The translations under genes were made by a program, and so were the position numbers. A stretch of 64,000 nt of DNA. Origin: Pseudomonadota bacterium. GTDB lineage: Bacteria; Pseudomonadota; Gammaproteobacteria; Steroidobacterales; JBCBZW01. The notes under the pieces were generated by a model. The model did not search any database and was not told the DNA's origin. It saw nothing but the letters and a program-made list of their open reading frames with translations. The stretch lies in NCBI GenBank assembly GCA_039193195.1, contig JBCCWS010000002.1:422573-486572 (forward strand), in the 5' to 3' direction. Positions 8,454 through 16,043 of this stretch are shown in pieces. Each line of letters begins with the position of its first letter. The stretch's first letter is position 1.

Positions 8454-10397
8454 CTAGATGTCGATGAAGCAGGAGAAACCGTAGCCGAAGGGGCTTACCG
8501 GCCCGGTAGCGAGTCCGTCCGACGCTGCGTTCGGATAGCCGTTCGCTGGGTCGAGTGCGACGCCGACTCCCGGGGGAGTCACCTGAATGCTGTTTATGTC
8601 CGAAGCTGCCGTCGGAAGGATGAAGGAGGCCGTTTCGCTGAAGCTTGACCCTTCCACATCGGTGCGCGCCTCGACGATCACCTGAAGCCAGCTGCCGAAT
8701 TGCTGAGCGTAGCTAATGGCCGTTAGCGCCTCACCCGCCGCGTCGGTGGTCACCGTGCCTGGGATATTGGCGTTGTTACCAACGTCGATCTCACCGTTGT
8801 TGTTGTCGTCCTCGCCCGGATCGAGGAATCCGTTGCGGTTGCGATCTTCTTCATCGCAGACCACGTTGGAGATCACGAACCAGCGGTTGGCGACGGCGTC
8901 GCCCGCCCAGTAGCCCTTGATGTAGCGTTCAGTGAGTACGGACAGCTGGATGTCCACACCGGCGACACCGTTACCGTCTGCGTCACTGGCCTGAACGAGG
9001 AGGGGAAGCTCGTAGGTCGCATCGTCCACTTCGGTGATCGTGTTACCGGTCCCGAACGTGAAGAACACCTCACGTCGAGCAACGGTAATAGCTGCCACGT
9101 CGGTGATATTCGTATTCTGGACGCGTGCCGTGATGCGCACGCCTTCGCTCGCACTAGTGGAGCTGCTAGCCACGTAGAAGGTCTGCGCCTCGCCCTGCGT
9201 GTTGGTGATTGCCGTACCGACCGTGAGGCTGCCGTTGGTCACGTCGTCCAGCTCGAAGATCACCGTCTGGTCCGTGACGAGGTTGTTCTGTGGGTCACGG
9301 ACGGTCGCTCGAATAGCGGACTGCTCGTTCGGGCCAATATTGAACGGATCTGCCTGCACTTCGATGCTCGCCGGTTGCGTGGCGATGAAGTCGATCGGAA
9401 GTTGCGCAGACGGGCCGTCACCGACCGCAGCCGTGGCGGTGATTACCGCGCGCCCCGCGTTGGACGAGGTAATCGTGTTCGTCGCCACGCCGTTGACCGT
9501 GATGACCTGCCCGTTGTCTGCGAGCGTGCCGCGGGTCGTGGAGAACTGCACGGGCTGCCCATCGACCGGCGCGCCGGAAGTCTCCCACCGCACCTGCACG
9601 GTCTGCATCGTGTTCAAGGGGACCCGCGGGGGATCCTGGTTGGCGTTGGGGGGCGTAGGGGTAACGAAAACGAAGGAATCGGTAGAGATTTCGAGCGGGA
9701 GTGCGCGCTCGATACCAAGGCCGCTCACCAGGATCTGATCCGTCCCACCATTCTGCGCCGTGAGGGAGAAGGTGACGTTGCCCTCAAAGTTGGTTTCTAG
9801 CGCGTCGGGCGTGATCGGATTGCCAAGCGACGACGTCACGGTGATTGGGACGCCTGCAATGCCGTTACCGTTACCGTCTACCAGCACGGTGGAATACTCC
9901 TGAACAGCGCCAATCACGATGGACCCAGGCCCAGCGATTGGGGAGAACTCCGTGCCGATGACTTGCACGGTGGCAGCTCCCGTCAGGGTTAACCCATCGA
10001 TGCCTGAGGCGGAGGCAGTCACGGTGATGGTCCTGTTGGTGGGATCCTCCTCGGTGCTCAAGGTGGCTGTGGCTCGTCCGGACGCGTCCGTGGTGTCGCT
10101 GGCCACTGTCAGCACCCCTGAATCTGCCGCAAAGCTCACCGCGATGCCCTCGACGGCGATGTTGCTCTCGTCTATCACGCGCGCCGTAATGGTGACTGGC
10201 AGGGCGCCGTCGGACTGCAGGATGTTGCTCGATGAGACTACCGTTACTTCGGACAGGACAACCTGCGGAGTCTCGGGATTCTCCCCCTCGTCGGGGGGCT
10301 GCGGGTCCGGGGGGACGACCAGTGTTTGGTCACTCGAGCAGCCCATGATGAAAAGGGCGGCTATGAGGAGCAGTAGGAAACTGCCTGCCTTGCGCAT
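8454..10397 (-). CDS. Ig-like (Big_1/invasin-type) repeat lipoprotein between pilQ and aroK
   Basis: A 647-residue predicted lipoprotein. ATG 10397 has GAGGAA upstream (10406-10411) and begins a signal peptide with lipobox IMGC, so the mature protein would be anchored by a lipidated cysteine near residue 20. A Pro/Glu linker (PPDPQPPDEGENPETP) leads into about five Ig-like repeats, recognisable by recurring ITARVxD, VxGIxVxFxxxxG and TTDxxGxATxTL patterns. Towards the C-terminus (DNA 8799-8868) the run DRNRNGFLDPGEDDNNNGE resembles paired EF-hand-type calcium loops. It lies 57 bases after pilQ and before aroK. A role as a surface adhesin or pilus-associated component is inferred from position only. 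Confidence 0.8.
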   Translation of the reverse strand: MRKAGSFLLLLIAALFIMGCSSDQTLVVPPDPQPPDEGENPETPQVVLSEVTVVSSSNILQSDGALPVTITARVIDESNIAVEGIAVSFAADSGVLTVASDTTDASGRATATLSTEEDPTNRTITVTASASGIDGLTLTGAATVQVIGTEFSPIAGPGSIVIGAVQEYSTVLVDGNGNGIAGVPITVTSSLGNPITPDALETNFEGNVTFSLTAQNGGTDQILVSGLGIERALPLEISTDSFVFVTPTPPNANQDPPRVPLNTMQTVQVRWETSGAPVDGQPVQFSTTRGTLADNGQVITVNGVATNTITSSNAGRAVITATAAVGDGPSAQLPIDFIATQPASIEVQADPFNIGPNEQSAIRATVRDPQNNLVTDQTVIFELDDVTNGSLTVGTAITNTQGEAQTFYVASSSTSASEGVRITARVQNTNITDVAAITVARREVFFTFGTGNTITEVDDATYELPLLVQASDADGNGVAGVDIQLSVLTERYIKGYWAGDAVANRWFVISNVVCDEEDRNRNGFLDPGEDDNNNGEIDVGNNANIPGTVTTDAAGEALTAISYAQQFGSWLQVIVEARTDVEGSSFSETASFILPTAASDINSIQVTPPGVGVALDPANGYPNAASDGLATGPVSPFGYGFSCFIDI

Positions 10398-10454
10398 GTT
10401 GGATGTTCCTCGAGTCAAATCGCTAAAGCCTGATGTCGCGCGTCGTCGAAGCGC

Positions 10455-12707
10455 CTAAAAGACATTCGAGCCTTCGCGCAGAATCTTCGGCGTGACGAAG
10501 ATCAACAGCTCGGCCTTGTTGGAGCTTCGTGTGCTGCTTTGGAACAGACGGCCGAGCCCTGGGATATCACCGAGTACGGGTACCTTGCTCAAGGTCTCCG
10601 TCTTGGTCGTCTCGTAGATGCCGCCGAGGACGACCGTCTCGCCGTTGTTCACCAGCACCTGAGTGACCACTTCGCGCGTGTCGATACTGGGTACGAAACC
10701 ACCGGTGGCGCTCGGCACCTGCTCGCCGATGCTGTCCTGGCTTACCTGCAGGTCCATGATGATGCGGTTATCAGGTGTGATGAGAGGCACGACCACTAGG
10801 CTCAGCACTGCCTCCTTGAAGCGCGTAGTGGTGGCGCCGCTGGCGGAGGCCTCCTGGAAGGGAATCTCGACACCCTGCTTAATGGTGGCTTCTTGCTGGT
10901 TGGCCGTGATCACGCGCGGGGTGGAGATGATTTCCCCTCGGCCCTCGGCCTGTAGGGCCGCCAGCTCCAGGTCGAGCAGGTAGTTTGAGTCGAGGATAGC
11001 CAGACCTAGGCGGCCCGCAGGCGTCGCGATCGGCACATTGACATTGAGGCGATCGTTAAGCGCGGGAACTGCCGTGGGGAACGGGCTGCCCGTGGTGTTC
11101 AGGTTGTTCAGTCCCGAGTTGACTATCGTATCGGCGCCCGCCGCACCACCGGTAATGGCGATGAGGCCGTCGCTGCCGTTTTCCTCCACGGCGGTGATGC
11201 CCGAGCGGATTCCAATATCGCGGCTAAAGTCATCGTTCACTATGACGATGCGCGATTCGATCAGCACCTGGCGTACGGGCACGTCGAGGGTGCGCACGAG
11301 GCGACGGATCTCCGCGAGCTTCTCCGCCGTGTCCTGCACGAGCAGCGTGTTGGTGCGCTCATCTAGGGTGACGCTGCCGCGCTCCGAAAGAAGCGTGCGT
11401 CGAGCCCCACCCCCGGGAATGCCTCCGGTCGCGCCCTGCAGGGCTGCGCCCTGGATCAGCAGCGCTAGGTCTTGGGCCTTGGCGTAGTTCACCTGAATGA
11501 ATTCGCTGCGCAGGGGCGCGAGCTGTCGGATCTGGCTGGCGGCCTCGAGTTCGCGACGCTCGCGGTTGGCAATCTCCTCCGCCGGTGCCACGAGGATAAC
11601 ATTGTCCTTCTGGCGCTTATCGAGTCCCTTGGTTTGGAGCACGATATCGAGGGCCTGGTCCCAAGGTACGTTCTGCAGGCGCAAGGTGACGTTGCCCGCG
11701 ACCGTGTCGCTGACCACGATGTTCTGGCCACTCACGTCGGCGAGCAGCTGCAACACGGCGCGCGCTTCGATGTCTTGGAAGTTAAGCGTGAGCCGCTCCC
11801 CCGTGTAGCGCTCGCGCTCCTCCTCCTCGCGGATTCTCAGCTCCTCCGGGGTCAGCGGCTTCAGCTCGACGGTGACGCGCTCATCGGACTGATAGGCGAG
11901 CTGATCGAAGGCACCAAATCCGGTCACGATGACCCGCGTATCCCGGTTCACCTGCATGGTGTCGATGGTCTTCACAGGGGTGGCGAAATCGAGCACGTCG
12001 AGGCGCTGCATCAGCTCCGACGGCACGGTGGTGTTCTTCAGCACCACAATGACTTGGTCTCCCTCCTGCTGCAGATCGACGACGGTGGAGGGATCGGATA
12101 GTTGGAGGACTACGCGTCCGGCGCCTTCTTCGCTGCGTCGAAAGTCGACGTTGCGTAGCTCGCTAGCGCTGAAGGTACCCGTGCGTGACGCTGGCGACGG
12201 GGCGTTAATGCCACCGGAGCCGAGCGGGGCGGTAGAGGCAGCCGCCATCTCCGCCTCCGAGGCAAGGGTGATGGTAACGGTGTTGCCCTGGGCGGCGGCG
12301 GTGTAGGTGACGGGGTTGTCGAGGTTCAGCACCACGCGCGTACGACCGGCGGCCTCGGCGGCCACCACGCTGTTCAGCAGGCCGATGCCTACATCGCGGC
12401 GACGGCTGCTCAGCGCCACGCCCGTGTCGGCCAGGTCGATGGAGATGCGGGCGGGATTGTCGATGCTGAACGTGTTCGGCTCGGGTGCCGGACCGCGCAT
12501 GCGCAATACCAGCTGCACCTGTTGGCCGGGCAAGGTTACCACCTCGATGTCGTCGAGATAGTTGGAGAACTCGTTCTGGGCCAGGGCGGGGCCCGTCGAT
12601 CCCAGCAGCAGCGCCGCCAGCAGCGTAATGGCAGACAGCCACATCGCCGCGTTAGGCGGCCTCAACCACCGCCCCATGGCGCAGACACCCAGAACTTCAC
12701 GGTTCAT
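10455..12707 (-). CDS. pilQ: Type IV pilus secretin PilQ
   Basis: Outer-membrane secretin forming the gated channel through which the type IV pilus passes. The protein has 750 residues. A signal peptide (to about residue 43, ending ALAQ) is followed by AMIN-type beta domains (residues ~50-250) that bind peptidoglycan. Then come a secretin N0/N1 region (LNFQDIEARAVLQLLADVSG, ~305-325) and the C-terminal secretin domain, which carries VPVLGDIPGLGRLFQ and ends near LLIFVTPKIL. The start ATG 12707 has GAGG upstream. It ends the pilMNOPQ group, 102 bases after pilP, a gap long enough for an extra regulatory signal. Confidence 0.97.
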   Translation of the reverse strand: MNREVLGVCAMGRWLRPPNAAMWLSAITLLAALLLGSTGPALAQNEFSNYLDDIEVVTLPGQQVQLVLRMRGPAPEPNTFSIDNPARISIDLADTGVALSSRRRDVGIGLLNSVVAAEAAGRTRVVLNLDNPVTYTAAAQGNTVTITLASEAEMAAASTAPLGSGGINAPSPASRTGTFSASELRNVDFRRSEEGAGRVVLQLSDPSTVVDLQQEGDQVIVVLKNTTVPSELMQRLDVLDFATPVKTIDTMQVNRDTRVIVTGFGAFDQLAYQSDERVTVELKPLTPEELRIREEEERERYTGERLTLNFQDIEARAVLQLLADVSGQNIVVSDTVAGNVTLRLQNVPWDQALDIVLQTKGLDKRQKDNVILVAPAEEIANRERRELEAASQIRQLAPLRSEFIQVNYAKAQDLALLIQGAALQGATGGIPGGGARRTLLSERGSVTLDERTNTLLVQDTAEKLAEIRRLVRTLDVPVRQVLIESRIVIVNDDFSRDIGIRSGITAVEENGSDGLIAITGGAAGADTIVNSGLNNLNTTGSPFPTAVPALNDRLNVNVPIATPAGRLGLAILDSNYLLDLELAALQAEGRGEIISTPRVITANQQEATIKQGVEIPFQEASASGATTTRFKEAVLSLVVVPLITPDNRIIMDLQVSQDSIGEQVPSATGGFVPSIDTREVVTQVLVNNGETVVLGGIYETTKTETLSKVPVLGDIPGLGRLFQSSTRSSNKAELLIFVTPKILREGSNVF

Positions 12708-12809
12708 GCTTAAGCCTCGACAATTGCATTCAGGCCACCGGGATCTCCCTTCGGATTCCCGGTGTCCATCGCTAATCCAACATCCAACGGGTCGCTACGA
12801 CGGCACCGA

Positions 12810-13373
12810 TCAATCCAGCGCAACGGCCGCCTCGCGCTCGATGAAGCCATCGATACCGTTCGGTACTAGCTCAGTCAGCTCAATGGCGGCATCGGTCACC
12901 GCGTTTACCCGGCCGTCGTACTCGCCCATGTACTGCCCTGGCAGCACCTGGTGGACCAACCCGTCCGCATCGCGCACGAGCCCGTAGTAACTCCCTTCGA
13001 TCTCCAGCGTGCCAACCATGCGCAGGGAGTCGAGGGAGAAGCTCTCGAGATACTCCTTGCGTCGATTTGGATCGGGCCGCGGCCCATCGCTAGCCGCGGG
13101 GGCGCGCTGCGCCAACTCCGTGTCCGGCTTGAAGGGCGAGCGGAGCTTCGTGGCTGAATACTCGAAACTTTCGTAACTCTTGATCTCGGGCAGCGGTTCG
13201 ATGCGCCCACCCGGACGCCCCTTGATCGACTGCGTGTAACGCTGCAGATCGGACATATCCCGGTTCACGCAGCCACCGAGGAGTAAAATGGCGCCCAGGG
13301 GCGCCAGCGTGATGAGTGTTCGCCACACGGGACTTGATCGTCGTAACGGGTCGATAGCGTTGGGTTTACTCAC
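12810..13373 (-). CDS. pilP: Type IV pilus assembly lipoprotein PilP
   Basis: Inner-membrane lipoprotein that links the PilMNO platform to the PilQ secretin. Of 187 residues, the N-terminal hydrophobic stretch ends in lipobox LLGGC (Cys near residue 35). The middle is flexible, and the C-terminal beta domain includes LRMVGTLEIEGSYYGLVRD and GQYMGEYDGRV, which match the PilP fold. It starts with GTG at 13373, overlapping the pilO stop as GTGA, so translation is probably coupled. Confidence 0.95.
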   Translation of the reverse strand: MSKPNAIDPLRRSSPVWRTLITLAPLGAILLLGGCVNRDMSDLQRYTQSIKGRPGGRIEPLPEIKSYESFEYSATKLRSPFKPDTELAQRAPAASDGPRPDPNRRKEYLESFSLDSLRMVGTLEIEGSYYGLVRDADGLVHQVLPGQYMGEYDGRVNAVTDAAIELTELVPNGIDGFIEREAAVALD

Positions 13374-14020
13374 TGGCCCGTACTCTCATCTTCGTCGTCC
13401 AGATAGCGATAGGTCTTGGCGGTGATGTCGAGCTCAAGGCTGTTTCCGATCACCGACGCGGGCAGGTCGTCGTTGCGTCGACTGCCCCTACCGGATCCAG
13501 TAGGTTTGATCGTGATGTTGTGCAAGGTCACGATGCGCGGCAACGAAGCGATGCCGCTCACGAACTGACCGAACTCGTGGTAGCTACCGTTTAGTCGGAT
13601 GCGGATCGGCAGCTCTGCGTAGAAGTCTCGCTCGATCTCCTGGCTCGGCTGGAAGAGCTCTTCCTCCAGGCCAGCGGCGAGGCCGGTCTGCGAGATGTCT
13701 GTCAGTAGGTTCGGCACCTCGGTCTGCCCTGGGAGCTGGCGCAGCATGGTGCCGAACTCCTGCTCCATCTGGCCGAGCTGTACCTTGTAGGCATCGAAGT
13801 TGGCCGCCAGGCGCTGCTTGGCTTCGAAGCGTTGACGTAGGGACTGCTCTCGGCCCTGCACCTTCTCAAGTTCTTCCACCTTCGACTTGACCACGAAGTA
13901 GTACATGCCGCCGGCGGTGACGCCGACGAAGATCAAGATGATGAAGATGCCACGGAAGACGAGGGGCCAGCGGCCGATGTCGTTGATGTCTAGGTTGCGA
14001 AGCTGCTCCAAGAAATTCAT
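13370..14020 (-). CDS. pilO: Type IV pilus inner-membrane protein PilO
   Basis: Bitopic inner-membrane protein that pairs with PilN to form the alignment subcomplex. The 216 residues show one transmembrane helix near residues 23-45, a coiled-coil stretch (KVEELEKVQGREQSLRQRF) and a periplasmic ferredoxin-like domain with PIRIRLNGSYHEFGQFVSGI. The start overlaps the pilN stop as ATGA. Its place in the pilMNOPQ order confirms the call. Confidence 0.96.
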   Translation of the reverse strand: MNFLEQLRNLDINDIGRWPLVFRGIFIILIFVGVTAGGMYYFVVKSKVEELEKVQGREQSLRQRFEAKQRLAANFDAYKVQLGQMEQEFGTMLRQLPGQTEVPNLLTDISQTGLAAGLEEELFQPSQEIERDFYAELPIRIRLNGSYHEFGQFVSGIASLPRIVTLHNITIKPTGSGRGSRRNDDLPASVIGNSLELDITAKTYRYLDDEDESTGQ

Positions 14021-14577
14021 GAGGCTGCCTCGTCGGGCGTTTCCGTCTCGGGGGCGCCCTGGCTCACGAAGATCGTGAACTCAATCGACTCGCCGCGCTT
14101 CTCCAGGATGTTCAGACCGGCGTCCTTGAACCACGGAGAGGTGTCCAGGTCGCGCATGTAGTTGGATACGCGCGTAGAGGACTGGGCGACGCCCTTGATC
14201 AAGATTCGCTTGCTGTTCTGCTGCACGCTCTCCAGGTAGACCCCTTCGGGTAGCGTGCGCACTAGCTCATCGAACAAGTGCACCATCACGGGGCGGCTGC
14301 GCTGCAGCTCATCGATGATGCCCATGCGGGCGATTAGCCGATCGCGGAGGTCCTCCAGGGCGCGGATTTCCTCGATTTGCTTGTCCAGCTCGGCGATCTG
14401 GGTGTTGAGGTACTTGTTTCGGTCGCGCTGGTGGTCGATGCGAGCCTGGTAGGTGGTGGCGGCGTACCACACCACGAAGGCGCCTAGCGCCACGGCCACG
14501 CCAGCGGCGATGCCGAAGTTCTTCTGCCGTTCTTGTCGGAGCTCTTCGCGCCAGGGCAGTAGGTTAATGCGAGGCAT
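14017..14577 (-). CDS. pilN: Type IV pilus inner-membrane protein PilN
   Basis: The N-terminus PRINLLPWREELR is the conserved cytoplasmic motif that docks into PilM. A transmembrane helix (~residues 22-42), a coiled coil with KYLNTQIAELDKQIEEI and a periplasmic domain follow, 186 residues in all. Together with PilM, PilO and PilP it forms the complex between the cytoplasmic motor and the PilQ secretin. It follows pilM by 11 bases and overlaps pilO. Confidence 0.96.
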   Translation of the reverse strand: MPRINLLPWREELRQERQKNFGIAAGVAVALGAFVVWYAATTYQARIDHQRDRNKYLNTQIAELDKQIEEIRALEDLRDRLIARMGIIDELQRSRPVMVHLFDELVRTLPEGVYLESVQQNSKRILIKGVAQSSTRVSNYMRDLDTSPWFKDAGLNILEKRGESIEFTIFVSQGAPETETPDEAAS

Positions 14578-14588
14578 CGGTTACTCCG

Positions 14589-15659
14589 TTAGTCGAAGCT
14601 GCGCAGGGCCAGGCCGCACGCCGTGAGTAGGGCCGTGGCGTCGGTGGTCACGCCCGCGGCTTTGGCGCGCGAGGACACCTTCAGGGTACCGAGCGGGTCG
14701 CCCTTCACCGTAGGGATGCCCACCTTGCTCTGAATCAGTTCTGCCGCCCCGGGGATGTTGGCGCAGCCGCCGCAGACGACGATTTGATCAGGTTGCTCGC
14801 GGTTCGAGCCGGACGCCAGATAAAACTGTAGTGAGCGGCTTACCTGCTGGGACATGTCGTCGATGAACGGCTCAAGGACTTCCGGCCCGTAGTTGCTCGG
14901 CAATCCGCCTTCTTTCTTGAGGCGGCCGGCTTCGCCCATCGATACGCCGTAGGTTCGCATGATCTCTTCGGTGAGCTGTTGGCCGCCGAAGGCGAAGTCG
15001 CGTGTGTAGTCCACGCTGAGGTTAGTGAGCACGCTGAAGGTGGTGCTGCTGGCGCCGAAGTCGACTACCGCGACGGACTTACCGACGCCCTCATCGGGCA
15101 TCTGGTGACGCATCAGCTGGCAAGCGTTTTCGAGCGCGAAGGCTTCCACGTCGACGAGGCGAGCCTTCAAGCCAGCAGCCTCCACCGCGGCTTGGCGCTG
15201 CTCCACGTTCTCAGAGCGTGTAGCCACGAGGAGCACGTCGGACATGCCGGTGTCCTCATTCCTGCCCAACACTTCGAAATCGAAGCTAACCTCTTCCAAG
15301 GGGAACGGGATGTACTGATCGGCTTGCAAGCTGATCTGGTCCTCGAGGTCGGCCTCGCTCAAGGACGCAGGCATCTGGATGACCTTGGTAATAGCAGCAT
15401 CGCCGCTGATCGCGACGGCTGCCTCCTTGGCCTTCGCGCCAGCGCGGCGGACCGCTCGTCTAATCGCCTCGCCGACCGCGTCAACGTCGATCACGCTTTT
15501 CTCGTTCACCGCGTTGACGGGCGTCGGCTCGGCGGCGTACGCGTCAACGCGATAGGTGCCCCCAGCGTCCGACAGCTCAAGGAGCTTCACGGAGGAGGTC
15601 GTTATGTCAAGGCCCAGAAGAGGCCTTACTGTGTTGCCGAACAGCGTCAGTTTTGCCAT
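14589..15659 (-). CDS. pilM: Type IV pilus assembly protein PilM (actin-like ATPase)
   Basis: Cytoplasmic actin-like protein (356 residues) that recruits PilN and couples the assembly ATPases to the inner-membrane platform. The N-terminal LLGLDITTSSVKLLELS, the inner block VVDFGASSTTFSVL and the C-terminal IVVCGGCANIPGAAELI are the nucleotide-binding segments of the actin fold. It is the first gene of pilMNOPQ and is divergent from the PBP1A gene. A TATAGT hexamer with a weak TTGCGC 16 bases before it lies upstream (15706-15733). Confidence 0.97.
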   Translation of the reverse strand: MAKLTLFGNTVRPLLGLDITTSSVKLLELSDAGGTYRVDAYAAEPTPVNAVNEKSVIDVDAVGEAIRRAVRRAGAKAKEAAVAISGDAAITKVIQMPASLSEADLEDQISLQADQYIPFPLEEVSFDFEVLGRNEDTGMSDVLLVATRSENVEQRQAAVEAAGLKARLVDVEAFALENACQLMRHQMPDEGVGKSVAVVDFGASSTTFSVLTNLSVDYTRDFAFGGQQLTEEIMRTYGVSMGEAGRLKKEGGLPSNYGPEVLEPFIDDMSQQVSRSLQFYLASGSNREQPDQIVVCGGCANIPGAAELIQSKVGIPTVKGDPLGTLKVSSRAKAAGVTTDATALLTACGLALRSFD

Positions 15660-16043
15660 GTGGAATAGGGAGTTGGCTCAAAAATGTGTGCAGTCACACG
15701 AGCTTTCGTTGACTATATACCAAACGCTGGAGGGCGCAAGGCGGGACATATGTTCAACCCGCCGGGGATGCCCTTGCAACCAGCAGGACCTTGTCGACGC
15801 TCCGGCGCCGGGCGCGCTGCCCACGGTCGTCCTGGAGGGGTCGGCAGCCCGCGCGCGACAATAGCGTGCCGCACCAGCCGCGATTTATAGCAGCCGTTCT
15901 TGTCAACCTTCGTGAAGCATTTCACACAAAGCGGCGAATCGGGACGAGCGGTCACGATATACTCCCGATCTCCGCGTACGGGGACGCGAATTGCACGCGT
16001 TCTATGCCCATCACCACACCCGCTGACGCCCGTTCGGTAGCCG
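15660..16043. promoter_or_regulatory. Divergent intergenic region between pilM and the PBP1A gene
   Basis: This 384-base gap has no convincing gene and must hold the promoters for two opposite operons. On the minus strand, TATAGT (about 15706-15711) preceded at 16 bases by TTGCGC is a plausible sigma-70 site for pilM. On the plus strand a GATATACT sequence near 15956-15963 could be a -10 element for the PBP1A gene, but no good -35 sits at the right distance. I saw no sigma-54 consensus. Confidence 0.4.
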
